64,000 nucleotides of DNA, from contig NZ_LT859959.1 in assembly GCF_900176205.1 (NCBI RefSeq), forward strand, positions 7,181,001-7,245,000, written 5' to 3'. Origin of the DNA: Bradyrhizobium sp. ORS 285. GTDB taxonomy: Bacteria; Pseudomonadota; Alphaproteobacteria; Rhizobiales; Xanthobacteraceae. Every line of letters begins with the position of its first letter. The first letter of the stretch is position 1. The position numbers were made by a program, and so were the translations under genes. Of the stretch, positions 26,510 through 35,127 are shown piece after piece. The notes under the pieces were generated by a model, which was not told the origin of the DNA, searched no databases, and saw only the letters and a program-made list of their open reading frames with translations.

Positions 26510-27540
26510 GTCATCTCCTTGCTCCAGCGGTCGACCCAACCGGCGCGGTTCTTGGCGATGAACGCCCAGTCGGGCGCGAACAGCGAGGCCGGATCCGGAT
26601 AGCCGGCGGGAAGCGGCGTCGCCTGGTTGGTCGGCGCGATGAAGGCGGTCTTGGCCAGGATGCTCTGGGCTTCCGGGCTGAGATAGAAGTCGATGACGGC
26701 ATCAGCGAGATCGCCGGCCGGAGCGCCTGTCACTTTGGCAATGCCCGACGGCATCGAGAAGCCGCCGTCCTTCGGGATCGCGAGATCGACCGGCGAGCCG
26801 TCCGCTTTCCGGATCAAAGTGTAGGCCGAGAACTGGCCGCCGATCATCCAGGCCTCCCCCTGCTCCAGCAGATTGATGGCCTGCGGCGCGTTGGTATAGA
26901 CGTTCAGCAGATTGGCCTTCAGGCTCTTGATCTTCTTGAAGCCGGCGTCGATGTCGTATTGCGCCTCCTTGTAGGGCTTGCCGGTCTCGAGATGCGCGGC
27001 GGCGAGCAAGGTCCAGAAGCCCTCGGTGTTTGACAACGACGGCACGACGATCTTGGAGTCGTATTTCGCGTCCCACAGCTCGGCCCAGCTCACCGGCGGC
27101 GTCTTCACGCGCTTGGTGGAGTAGGCGATGCCGGCCCACGGCTTCTGGTAGTTGGCCCACATGCCGTCCTGGTGCACGGCGTCGCCCACCAGCTTGCCGA
27201 GATTGGGAATGCTGGAGGACGACATCTTGGTGATCAGTCCTTCGGCGGCCGCGGGCAGCATCACCGGGTCGTCCATGATCACGACCGAGATCTTCGGGCT
27301 CGCTTTGTCGGCCTGCATCTTCTGCAGGTTGGTCAGCGAGTTCGTGCCCTCATAGAGCACCTTGCAGTCGAGCTTCTTCTCCAGCACCGGAAACAGATCG
27401 GCATTGAAGTATTTGGCGGCGCCGGCGGGGCCGCCGATCACGATCTCTTTCGGGGCGGCGCGCACCAGCGCGGGCGCGGCGAAGGTGGCGGCGAAGGCCG
27501 CACCGGTCTTGAGGAGGCGGCGGCGGGAGAAGGCATGCAT
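26506..27540 (-). CDS. ABC transporter periplasmic substrate-binding protein
   Basis: The 344-residue protein begins MHAFSRRRLLKTGAAF, a twin-arginine signal with cleavage near VRAAP. The mature part is a family-1-type solute-binding protein (KILVIGG-like first strand, VVIMDDPVMLPAAAEGLI, WAGIAYSTKRVKTPP, QGEAWMIGGQFSAYTL) like those of iron or polyamine importers. It is the first gene of the minus-strand importer operon, and its promoter region carries two GntR-type operators. Ligand unknown. Confidence 0.83.
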   Translation of the reverse strand: MHAFSRRRLLKTGAAFAATFAAPALVRAAPKEIVIGGPAGAAKYFNADLFPVLEKKLDCKVLYEGTNSLTNLQKMQADKASPKISVVIMDDPVMLPAAAEGLITKMSSSSIPNLGKLVGDAVHQDGMWANYQKPWAGIAYSTKRVKTPPVSWAELWDAKYDSKIVVPSLSNTEGFWTLLAAAHLETGKPYKEAQYDIDAGFKKIKSLKANLLNVYTNAPQAINLLEQGEAWMIGGQFSAYTLIRKADGSPVDLAIPKDGGFSMPSGIAKVTGAPAGDLADAVIDFYLSPEAQSILAKTAFIAPTNQATPLPAGYPDPASLFAPDWAFIAKNRAGWVDRWSKEMT

Positions 27541-27600
27541 GAGAGGATCCCGTGTGAGCTGTCGCGAGGCTTGTACGGAGGGATCAGCAAGCGTCATGCC

Positions 27601-27614
27601 AAATGTGCACATTT
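27601..27614. promoter_or_regulatory. Operator palindrome 1 (AAATGTGCACATTT)
   Basis: A perfect 14-bp palindrome lies 61 bp upstream of the binding-protein start, in the 192-bp region between divergent genes. The same core recurs at 27684. GntR/FadR-family regulators commonly bind short palindromes of this kind. Confidence 0.7.
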
Positions 27615-27683
27615 TTATATTATTCCGTAGTGCCAGTGGTTTGACGCTTTTGCGCGTCGCGGAGACCGCCCGGCCGCGGGCAG

Positions 27684-27695
27684 AATGTGCACATT
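27684..27695. promoter_or_regulatory. Operator palindrome 2 (AATGTGCACATT)
   Basis: A perfect 12-bp palindrome is identical to the core of operator 1, with centres 82 bp apart (close to eight helical turns). It lies about 40 bp before the GntR start, suggesting autoregulation and possible looping. Confidence 0.7.
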
Positions 27696-27738
27696 TTTTG
27701 GAGGTGACCTGCCGCGCCTTTGGGCCTAGCAGTTGGGC

Positions 27739-28485
27739 ATGACGATGCGAGCGCAGCGAATCGGGAAGGCCAATCCCGCCGAGGACGAGGCGGTGTACCA
27801 GGCCGTTTTGCGCGCGCTGCTGGAGGGCCAGCTGAAGGCCGGCACCAAGCTCGCCGAGACGCCGCTGGCGTCGATCTTCGGCGTGTCGCGCGAGCGCATC
27901 CGGAAAGTCCTGCATCGGTTGGGCGCCGAGCGGCGGCTGGAGATGATCCCCAATCGCGGCGCGCGGGTGCCGCGTCCGACGCTCGAGGATGTCCGGCGAG
28001 TCTATGAGGCGCATCGCGTGCTCGAGGCCGGTGTGCTCAGCCAGTTGGTCCTGCGGGTCGATGATCTCCTGCTCGCCCGCCTCGACGCGCATCTGGCTGA
28101 GGAGCGCGCCGCCGCCCAGCGCGGCGACCGTGCCGCCTCCGTCAGGCTGTCCGGCGCCTTTCACGTTCATCTCGTCGACTCCATCGGTAATCCGGAATTG
28201 TCGCGCATGCTGGGTGACCTGCTCAGCCGATCCTCGGTGATGGTCTCCGTGTATGAGCCCGCGGCGCAGTCGATCTGCGCGGTCGACGAGCACGGCGCCA
28301 TCGTCGCGGCGCTGCGCGACCGCGACCTCCTGCGAGCCATCGCGGTGTCGCGCGAGCACTTCCTGCATGTCGAGGGCCGGCTGCGGCTCGACGCCACCGA
28401 GAGCTCGGAGAGCGAGGATCTCGCGGCGATCTTCGCTCCCGTGAAACCGCTGCGGCGCAAGACGCGGTCGGCGCAATCGGGATGA
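27739..28485 (+). CDS. GntR-family transcriptional regulator (FadR/FCD type)
   Basis: The product is about 248 residues. The N-terminal winged helix contains LKAGTKLAETPLASIFGVSR and ERIRKVLHRLGAERRLEMIP. The C-terminal all-helical FCD domain carries HVHLVDSIGNPELSRMLGDL and the metal-site-like HGAIVAALRDRD. It is divergent from the ABC importer and probably represses it through the twin palindromes. The start may be TTG 27733 or ATG 27739. It converges with the following membrane-protein gene. Confidence 0.85.
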   Translation: MTMRAQRIGKANPAEDEAVYQAVLRALLEGQLKAGTKLAETPLASIFGVSRERIRKVLHRLGAERRLEMIPNRGARVPRPTLEDVRRVYEAHRVLEAGVLSQLVLRVDDLLLARLDAHLAEERAAAQRGDRAASVRLSGAFHVHLVDSIGNPELSRMLGDLLSRSSVMVSVYEPAAQSICAVDEHGAIVAALRDRDLLRAIAVSREHFLHVEGRLRLDATESSESEDLAAIFAPVKPLRRKTRSAQSG

Positions 28486-28501
28486 CTGCGCCGGCGCATG
28501 G

Positions 28502-30097
28502 TCAACTCCGCGGCGGGCTTGCGGGTGGGCACCAGGGCAGCTCCAGCCGCGGCATGTAGTAGTCGTGCCATTCGCACACAGTCTCGGGCCCCTGGCGCTT
28601 CAGCGCCATCTTGACCGGCTCGGCCTGGCTGATGCCGACATGCAGCACCAGCAGCGTGGCGCCGATCGGATAGGCGAAGCGGGAAAAGCTGACATCGGCG
28701 AGACGCTCGAGCAGGATCACGCCGGCGATGATGATCAGGGGATCGGTGAGGACGAAGTACTCGACCTTCAGGCCGCGGCGGACGCCGAGCGTGTCGATGC
28801 CGATGACCGCCAGCATCAGCAGCGCCGCCTGCAGCGCAACCTGCCGCTCGCCGCGCCTGAGGGCGACGACGATGCCGGGGATGATCAGCCAAATCAGGAA
28901 CACCGTCGGCCGCGCCGAGGGCTGCAGCACGAAAGTGTAGCGCCTGATAACGCCGAGCAGGCCGGACAGCAACAGGCCGATCGCGCCACTGAGACTGCCG
29001 GCGGCTTCGGGAGCATCGACATAGGTGATCATCTTCTCCAGGGGATTGAGCACGACGACGACATCGTTGATGTCGTCGCTGAGATCCAGAGACAGCAGGC
29101 CCAGGCTTGCACCCGCCACAGCCATGAGCAGGGCGACGAGCGTCTCGGCTGCGCTCACGCGCCAGAGCCGGGCGTACAGGACCATGCAGGCTGCGATGAC
29201 ACCGAGCAGCGCAAGCTGATAGATGCCGAAGCGCCCGAGCAGCAGCGGCTTGAGGCCGGCGGCCGTGGCGTTCGCCGGATCGAAACCGGCTGCGAGCAAC
29301 GGCCACGCGGCGCTCGCGGCAATGATGGCGGCCAGCGCTGCGACCAGGACGGCCGCCCAGGCACGCGACGTTCGCCAGAACGCCGCACTGGCGCCCCTCT
29401 CGCTGCCGAACGGCAGCACCAGAACGGGAATCGCCGCGACCAGCAGGATCGCATGCACCTTGTTGGTAAGCCCGAGCATGCAGAGCATCGCGGCGAGACC
29501 AATGACGAGCGGGCGGGCGTTGCTGGCGTGCCGCGCGACGACGATCAGCAGCATCAAGCTGAGAATACAGAACGAGGCGGCGATCATCTCGCTACGCAGG
29601 ATGCGCAGATGCATCTGCACGCCGCCGGAGAACGTGAACGCGGTCATCGCGAACATGGCGATCCGCCAGTCCGAGACGAGACACCGCGCCAGAACGGCAA
29701 AAGCGATGAGGATACCGGCTGCGGTGAGCAGCGCAGCGACACGCCCGGCGTGAACCGCAGATGTCATTGCCGCATCGAACGCTGCACGATCCGACGCAGG
29801 CGGGATAGCCGACAAGGTCCAGGCGTCAAGCAGGCCGAGGCGATGCAGCCCGGCGAACCAAGCCTTGACCGAAAGGATGGTGAGATAGGCCGGGTGATCG
29901 AAGAACACCTGCGCGCCGCCATCGTTCATGGCGAGCGCGTTGTAGATCACCATGAAGTCCATGTCGGCGTTGCGCCAATAGACGGTGAAGTAGCCGACGA
30001 GGAGGAATGAGACGAGCGACAGCAGCAGCGCCATGGCCACGCCGCCGCGCCAGCCGAACGGCGTGAGGCGATCGAATGGGTCGACGCCCCTGGTCAT
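28502..30097 (-). CDS. Multi-pass membrane protein, GT39/ArnT-like
   Basis: The 531-residue protein has about 12 hydrophobic segments. After the first helix the loop YWRNADMDFMVIYNALAMND contains acidic residues in the position of the catalytic Asp of C-type (GT39/GT83) glycosyltransferases, followed by FDHPAYLTILSVKAW. That pattern, plus length, suggests transfer of a sugar from a polyprenyl carrier at the periplasmic face. The neighbouring methyltransferase-GT2 fusion could make such a carrier-linked sugar. Assignment to a specific family is tentative. Confidence 0.55.
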   Translation of the reverse strand: MTRGVDPFDRLTPFGWRGGVAMALLLSLVSFLLVGYFTVYWRNADMDFMVIYNALAMNDGGAQVFFDHPAYLTILSVKAWFAGLHRLGLLDAWTLSAIPPASDRAAFDAAMTSAVHAGRVAALLTAAGILIAFAVLARCLVSDWRIAMFAMTAFTFSGGVQMHLRILRSEMIAASFCILSLMLLIVVARHASNARPLVIGLAAMLCMLGLTNKVHAILLVAAIPVLVLPFGSERGASAAFWRTSRAWAAVLVAALAAIIAASAAWPLLAAGFDPANATAAGLKPLLLGRFGIYQLALLGVIAACMVLYARLWRVSAAETLVALLMAVAGASLGLLSLDLSDDINDVVVVLNPLEKMITYVDAPEAAGSLSGAIGLLLSGLLGVIRRYTFVLQPSARPTVFLIWLIIPGIVVALRRGERQVALQAALLMLAVIGIDTLGVRRGLKVEYFVLTDPLIIIAGVILLERLADVSFSRFAYPIGATLLVLHVGISQAEPVKMALKRQGPETVCEWHDYYMPRLELPWCPPASPPRS

Positions 30098-30536
30098 GCG
30101 GGCATCGCAAACGTGGCGCAGTCGCCACCTCGCCCCGCTTGCGGGGAGAGGTCGGATTGCATCGAAGATGCAATCCGGGTGAGGGGGGCTCTCCGCGCAC
30201 CGAACTCGCGGAGAGTCCCCCTCACCCCGACCCTCTCCGCACCAGCGGCAGGGCTATCGCATATGGCGATCGCAGTTTTGCGCTCGTCTCTCTCCACGTC
30301 GTCATGGCCGGGCTTGTCCCGGCCATCCACGTCGTACGGCATGCTGAGATCCACGTGGATGCCCGGGACAAGCCCGGGCATGACGGAGTAACTAACCGGC
30401 AGAATTGTCCGCCGCGACAGCCTAGAATTTCCATCTGCGATAGCCATGGCGCAAACGGGGTGAGGGAGCGGACCGCGCACGACGCACGAGGGACCATTAA
30501 ACGCCCAAGGCGCCATCCGCTCCACGCAGGCCATCC
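30098..30536. repeat. Intergenic region with two palindromic repeats
   Basis: No gene is seen. CGGATTGCATC-GAA-GATGCAATCCG (30153-30177) matches the hairpin at 22312 in inverted orientation. A larger imperfect inverted repeat has 33-base arms at 30300-30332 and 30353-30385 with two mismatches, built around GGGCTTGTCCCGG. Both look like dispersed intergenic elements. Confidence 0.75.
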
Positions 30537-32045
30537 TCAGATCGCCTTGATCTTGAAGAAGGCGAACACGACCATCTTCAGCAGCATCCAGCCGTGGCGG
30601 AAACGGGAGATCTGGGTTTCGCCGTAGCTGCGCGCGGCGTAGCGGATCGGCAGGTCGATGGTCTTCAGGTTCAGCTTGGAGGCGCCGAAGATCAGGTCGA
30701 AATCGCCGAACGGATCGAAATCGCCGAAATAGGCCTTGCCGGCCTTGAGCCTGAGATAGTCGCTGCGACGGAGCACCTTGGTGCCGCACAGCGTATCGGT
30801 GTAGCGCTGATTCAGTAGCCAGGAGAACAGATAGGAGAAGGTCTTGTTGGCGATGAGATTGAGGAAGCGCATCGCGCCCTCGTCCATCGCGTACACCAAA
30901 CGTGAGCCGTTGATGAACTCGCCCTTGCCGGAGCGTAGCGCCTCGAAGAACTTCGGCAGTTGCTCTGGCGGCACGGTGAGGTCGGCGTCGAGGATCATCA
31001 GCACGTCGCCGCGCGCGGCGTCGAACGCGGTGAACACCGCATCCGCCTTGCCCTTGCCGGGCTGGCGCATCAGCTTCATGTCGTGATCCGGAAAAGCGGC
31101 TCGCACCCGCTCCATCTCCTCATAGGTGCCGTCCTTGCTCTGGCCCTCGATGAAGATGATCTCGATGTCCTGGCAGAACGCGGCGATGCGCTGCACGGCG
31201 GGCGCGATGTTGCCGCGCTCGTTGCGCGCGGGGATCACGACCGTGGCCGAGCGGACATCATCGGACACACAGCGCATCGACCGCGCGACCATATAGTGCC
31301 GCAGCGACAGTGCGCGCAGACCGGGCAGCACGCTGAGGAAGCGGTTGGCGAAGCGGCCGACGCCGGCGAGATGCAGCGGCGACAGCAGGCGCTGCTCGGA
31401 CTTCACGGCATCAAAATCGGCGAGACATGCGAGATTGCGCAGGTCCGCGGGCGACAGCACGTTCTGATCGGGCTGCGGCATGCGCAGGCCCATCGACTCC
31501 GCGACCTTCAGAAGCGGATACCAGAGGTGCGAGAAGTGGCCGATGACGAGCCGGGTCTCGCGCGTGCACAGCGGATGCAGGTGCTCGATGAAGCGCTGGC
31601 AGTCGTCGAGCGAGCCGATGGTGTCGAGCACCAGGATCACATCGAACGGACCTGACACGGCCATGAACGTTGCGGGATTCTCGGCGTCACCGGCGATGAA
31701 GGTGAGATCGGGATGCCGGTCGCGCGCAATCGCGATCTGCCTGCTGCTGATGTCGATGCCGACGCCATAGGACGGCCCCAGCGCCGCCAGCGTGTCACCA
31801 ATGCCGCAGCCGATTTCCAGCACGCGGCTGCCCGGCGGAATCAGGAAGCGCAGATAGCGCTCATCCTCCGCATGGAAGTAAGCGGACTTGTCGCGCCAGC
31901 CGGCGCGGGTCTCGGCGAACCGGTCGGCATGATCGAGGATGGCCGCCTTGCGCGGCGACGGGGCCATCGGTGTGGAGCTCTCGACGGCTGCGGCCCGCGG
32001 CTGCTCCCGTTGGTCCTGCCGGACATGCTCTCTCACTTCCGTCAC
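30537..32045 (-). CDS. Fused SAM methyltransferase and GT2 glycosyltransferase
   Basis: The 502-residue protein has two enzymatic halves. Residues about 70-190 form a class I methyltransferase with the SAM motif VLEIGCGIGDTLAALG (75-90) and GVGIDISSRQI. Residues about 262-480 form a GT2/DPMS-like transferase with TVVIPARNERGNI, EGQSKDGT, ILDADLTVPPEQL and DTLCGTKVLRR. The C-terminus has a short hydrophobic amphipathic stretch. The GT2 half resembles polyprenyl-phosphate sugar synthases, which could feed the adjacent GT39-like protein. Some proteobacteria carry these as separate genes. Confidence 0.75.
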   Translation of the reverse strand: MTEVREHVRQDQREQPRAAAVESSTPMAPSPRKAAILDHADRFAETRAGWRDKSAYFHAEDERYLRFLIPPGSRVLEIGCGIGDTLAALGPSYGVGIDISSRQIAIARDRHPDLTFIAGDAENPATFMAVSGPFDVILVLDTIGSLDDCQRFIEHLHPLCTRETRLVIGHFSHLWYPLLKVAESMGLRMPQPDQNVLSPADLRNLACLADFDAVKSEQRLLSPLHLAGVGRFANRFLSVLPGLRALSLRHYMVARSMRCVSDDVRSATVVIPARNERGNIAPAVQRIAAFCQDIEIIFIEGQSKDGTYEEMERVRAAFPDHDMKLMRQPGKGKADAVFTAFDAARGDVLMILDADLTVPPEQLPKFFEALRSGKGEFINGSRLVYAMDEGAMRFLNLIANKTFSYLFSWLLNQRYTDTLCGTKVLRRSDYLRLKAGKAYFGDFDPFGDFDLIFGASKLNLKTIDLPIRYAARSYGETQISRFRHGWMLLKMVVFAFFKIKAI

Positions 32046-32186
32046 CTGGCACCATCCTTGTTGGACTGCATCCCTCTACGCCAGCCGCGTTGGGCGGAGT
32101 GATGGCGGAATCTGGGTGACGAGGCCCGGCGTCGACGAAACGCGTATCCAAACATGACGACAGTCAGCCATAAACTATGCCGCGGC

Positions 32187-32505
32187 GCATTCCGCGCCCG
32201 GGGTTTGCAAGTCGTTCGCACTCTCGCAAGCGAGAGGGCGCAGGGAATGCCGGGTGCTGGCCGCAACCCATGGCCCGCCTGCAAGAAGAAAAGCAGGCGG
32301 CAGTCACCACAGGTCCAGCCGGTCAACCGGCATTCCCTGCGCGATGGGCTTAACGTCTGCTCCGCGCTCTCCCCGGGGACCGGCTTGTTTGCCCCCGTCA
32401 CCCGATCACATGTCATGTCATCAGGCTTGGCGCCAGCCTGCATGAGGACGGGATGCGCGGAGTAGAGCATGATTTCTGAAAAATAGCAAGCGCTAATTCC
32501 GTAAA
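32187..32505 (+). repeat. Dispersed structured repeat, copy 1
   Basis: No gene is supported here. Most of this region, plus its end motif CATGATTTCTGAAAAATAGC, is repeated at 41414-41870. The core is closed by 16-bp arms GCGCAGGGAATGCCGG (32238-32253) and CCGGCATTCCCTGCGC (32327-32342). Inside is a hairpin CCGCCTGC/GCAGGCGG (32275-32300) with the purine loop AAGAAGAAAA. Confidence 0.85.
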
Positions 32506-32528
32506 TCCGAAACGGCCGAGCGGATCAC

Positions 32529-33026
32529 TCAACGGCCGCAGCAGAACTTGAACTTCTTGCCGCTGCCGCACGGGCATGGATCGTTGCGTCCGACCTTTGC
32601 GGTCGCGGCTGCCCGCTTCGGCTCGCCGACGACCGCCCGCGTCTCGCCCTCGACGAAGCGCCAGGCGCCGTCACCATCGCGGCGGAACTGCGAGACCTCG
32701 TGATGCTCGACGGTCTTGCCGCCCTCGCGATAGGTGGCGACGAAATTGACGACGCCGTCGGCGTCGCCCGCCTGCCCGCGCGCGGTCGAGACGATGCGCA
32801 GGCCGAGCCAGGTTGCGCGCGTGGCCCAGCCCTTCGCCGCGGCCGCATCAAAGGCGCCGCGCCGGTCGCTCGCGAGCGTCGCTTCGATGTAGCCGATGTC
32901 AGCGCGGGCATAGGCCGTGTAGCGCGAGCGCATCAGCGCCTCGGCCGTTGGCGGCAGCGCATCGCCGCTCAGATACACACCGCAGCAGCGATCGTAAGGA
33001 CGGCCTGAGCCGCAGGGGCATTGCAT
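32529..33026 (-). CDS. YchJ-family SEC-C motif protein
   Basis: The 165-residue protein has a SEC-C zinc motif at each end: [16 protein letters not shown] (1-16) and [16 protein letters not shown] (about 149-164), with an NTF2-like YchJ domain between ([32 protein letters not shown]). YchJ proteins are widely conserved with no firm reaction; the SEC-C motif suggests zinc-dependent binding to ribosome or Sec components. The length is typical. Confidence 0.88.
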   Translation of the reverse strand: MQCPCGSGRPYDRCCGVYLSGDALPPTAEALMRSRYTAYARADIGYIEATLASDRRGAFDAAAAKGWATRATWLGLRIVSTARGQAGDADGVVNFVATYREGGKTVEHHEVSQFRRDGDGAWRFVEGETRAVVGEPKRAAATAKVGRNDPCPCGSGKKFKFCCGR

Positions 33027-33523
33027 CGTTTGCGCGCACTCCGATTCCGAAGCGGCATTCTAGCGCAGCCAGTGGGCGGAGGCACTGACGTTCGATGAAT
33101 GAACAACAGCGCTTCACGCGCCGGTTGTGACTCCAAAGCCGCAACGTGCCATTGTTCGCCGCAGCTTGGGGCACCACACGCTTCGCGCGGTTTCGAAACC
33201 GGCGAATCCGTGTTAACCATTGGTTAAGAACAAGGGTGTTGGGCGCACGGCTGACCTGCCCGGCCCCGCGCGACCAAGACTTTCCGGGCGCCGCCTCATT
33301 ACGTGGCGCCTGTGACCGCAGCCCACCGCATCATCGGCGGCGCGGGCGCGTGAGACGCCAACGATTTCTTCGCGCGACGCCAGCCAGGCCGCAAGAAACT
33401 AGGCCCGCCTTCGATACGGGCCGCTGCTCATCTCCCGATCCTTGAGTGACCCCGATGCCGGCGCGAGGAGCGTTGCGTGCAAACGCAGACTCGCGCCCAT
33501 CGTTAACCGTTGGAGCAGCCCCG
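33027..33523. other. Intergenic region with CtrA-type box
   Basis: Nearly 500 bp separate the divergent YchJ gene and the proline/alanine-rich membrane protein gene. Apart from the CtrA-type box at 33213 I see no gene, RNA or repeat. Confidence 0.4.
33213..33227. promoter_or_regulatory. CtrA-type box TTAA-N7-TTAA
   Basis: The sequence TTAACCATTGGTTAA matches the alphaproteobacterial CtrA recognition pattern TTAA-N7-TTAA and is also a 7+1+7 palindrome. It lies 187 bp from the YchJ start and about 300 bp from the membrane protein start. Confidence 0.55.
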
Positions 33524-34588
33524 ATGGCTGAAGAGTCCGTTGTTGCGTCGATCATTCCCTGGCGAGAGCCGAAGACGGCCAAGCCGCGTCCGAAACGTCC
33601 CAAGGTCGTGAAGCCGCGGCCGCGTGCCAAGGGGGACAAGGCGGACAAATCCGAGAAGATCAAAGCCGCGCTCGACGACGAGATGCTGGCGTCCGAGACG
33701 CTGATCATGCCGGACTTCCTGGAGCTCGTGAACGAGCCGGCGAAAGCGCCGATGAAGACGCCCGCTGCCGCGGAGACGTCACGGACGGAAGCTGCCGCGA
33801 GCGCAGCGTCCGCGGCGATCACGTCCCCAGTGCCGCCGGCGACCGTGGTGCCGGCCACGGTGACGCGCGAAGCCGCGCAGCCGCTCGACGGCGAGATCGT
33901 TGCCCCCAGCGCGCCCGTAGCTCCCGCGAAGGTCGAAGGTCCGCGCCTCACCGTCTCCTCGGTGCTGCTGCAGCTCGCCGCGCTGGCGCTGGCGGCGGTC
34001 GGCATGGCCATGAATGGCTGGTTCGCGCATTCGCTCGGCTCGAACAGCACCGCCGGCTGGATGTTCCTGGCGATCGGCGTCACCGCCGACCTGGTCGCGC
34101 TGGTGATGCCGACCTGCGCCGCAAGGCTGTGGCATGCGCGGCATCGCGCCTCGGCACTGGCCGGCTGGATTGTGTGGGTGATGACATTCGTGTTCGCGCT
34201 GACTGCCGGCATCGGATTCGCGTCGACCAATATCAGCGACGTGACGCTGGCCCGCGCCTCGCGCGTGACGCCCGCGGTGCAGGCGGCGCAGACCGCGCTC
34301 GGCGATGCGATGGCGGCGCGGGACCGCGAATGCAAGGGCGGCGTCGGCAAGTTCTGTCGGGAGCGCGAGGCTGCCGTGGCCGAGCGCCGCCAGGCCCTGG
34401 ACACTGCGATGGCCGCGGTGAGCAAGACCGCCGATCCGCAAACCGAGGCCGCCATCAAGCTGGTCGCGTGGATCACGCAGGGACGGCTGGCGCCGTCCGC
34501 CGACGACTTCGCGATGCTGCGCCTGATCCTGCTGGCACTGCTGCCGCAGCTCGGCGGCATCCTGCTGATGGTCGGACGCAGAGTGTGA
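33524..34588 (+). CDS. Membrane protein with long disordered N-terminus, unknown function
   Basis: The product is about 354 residues from MAEESVVASIIPW, chosen for GGAG nine bases upstream; GTG 33446 is an alternative. Residues 1-150 are Lys/Pro/Ala-rich and basic then acidic, likely disordered. Hydrophobic segments follow (VLLQLAALALAAVGMAM, WMFLAIGVTADLVALVM, LAGWIVWVMTFVFALTA), then a coiled-coil-like stretch with two Cys (ECKGGVGKFC) and a last hydrophobic segment. The layout resembles phage or plasmid-derived membrane proteins, but no family is assigned. Confidence 0.6.
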   Translation: MAEESVVASIIPWREPKTAKPRPKRPKVVKPRPRAKGDKADKSEKIKAALDDEMLASETLIMPDFLELVNEPAKAPMKTPAAAETSRTEAAASAASAAITSPVPPATVVPATVTREAAQPLDGEIVAPSAPVAPAKVEGPRLTVSSVLLQLAALALAAVGMAMNGWFAHSLGSNSTAGWMFLAIGVTADLVALVMPTCAARLWHARHRASALAGWIVWVMTFVFALTAGIGFASTNISDVTLARASRVTPAVQAAQTALGDAMAARDRECKGGVGKFCREREAAVAERRQALDTAMAAVSKTADPQTEAAIKLVAWITQGRLAPSADDFAMLRLILLALLPQLGGILLMVGRRV

Positions 34589-34606
34589 GCGCGGCGGCGG
34601 TGGACT

Positions 34607-34951
34607 TCAGCCACCGTCTCGCGCATGCCCATCGAACAGCCGCAGGGCCAGCAGCGCATGCGCCAGCGTGCCGCCGGCGCGGACGGCGGCCGCGATCATC
34701 GCGGTCTCCGCCAGCTCCTCGCGCGTGGCGCCGGCCTTCGTCGCTGCCGCGCTGTGGACGTCGAGGCAATAGGCGCATTGCGTGGTCAGCGCCACGGCGA
34801 GCGCGATCAGCTCGCGATATCGCGGCGGGATGATGCTGTCCGCACGTTCGCAGGCGTGATTGAACGCGAGGAACGCCTTGGCCTCGGTCGGCGCCAGCGC
34901 AACCAGCTGCGGCACGGCTTGGATGTCCTTGGGATCTTGATATCCGGTCAT
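34607..34951 (-). CDS. AhpD-like/carboxymuconolactone decarboxylase-family protein
   Basis: The 114-residue all-helical protein carries the redox motif CAYCLDVHSAAA (CxxC plus His, about residues 59-70) typical of alkylhydroperoxidase AhpD-like proteins, preceded by PPRYRELIALAVALTTQC. Such proteins reduce peroxides using the Cys pair. The gene starts 2 bp after the stop of a sigma region-4 mini-gene, matching the common ECF sigma/AhpD-family gene pairing. Confidence 0.82.
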   Translation of the reverse strand: MTGYQDPKDIQAVPQLVALAPTEAKAFLAFNHACERADSIIPPRYRELIALAVALTTQCAYCLDVHSAAATKAGATREELAETAMIAAAVRAGGTLAHALLALRLFDGHARDGG

Positions 34952-34953
34952 GA

Positions 34954-35127
34954 TCAGCCCCTGAGATATTCGCGCAGCAAGTGGCGGGCGCGGTGCAGCC
35001 GCGCCTTGGTGGCCTGTCGCGACAGGCCGAGCCGCTCCGATACGAACGAGACCGATCGTCTCCGCGCATAAGAGGCCGCGAGTGGCGCAAAGGATTCGCC
35101 GGAGAGGCTAATTTTTTCGCCCGTCAT
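34954..35127 (-). CDS. 57-residue sigma-70 region-4 mini-protein (ECF sigma remnant)
   Basis: An ATG at 35127 overlaps the upstream YjbR-type gene stop as ATGA. The product starts MTGEKISLSGES and ends with a clear ECF sigma region 4.2 helix-turn-helix (SERLGLSRQATKARLHRAR then HLLREYLRG). Region 2 and the rest are missing, so it is most likely the tail of a deleted ECF sigma gene that once drove the AhpD-like gene. It could still be translated by coupling and bind a -35 element or the core RNA polymerase. Confidence 0.6.
   Translation of the reverse strand: MTGEKISLSGESFAPLAASYARRRSVSFVSERLGLSRQATKARLHRARHLLREYLRG

Noticed and set aside
26506..28476. A 656-codon minus-strand frame extending the binding protein upstream
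   Set aside because: The added N-terminal part is antisense to the GntR gene and lies before a proper twin-arginine signal peptide.
32154..32465. Open frames of about 100 codons in the dispersed repeat (also 41247-41657)
   Set aside because: Similar peptides arise in both copies only because the DNA is repeated; conservation is in base pairing rather than in one reading frame.
34473..35090. A 205-codon minus-strand frame over the AhpD-like gene
   Set aside because: It is a different frame from both the AhpD-like gene and the sigma region-4 frame, which carry the recognisable motifs.
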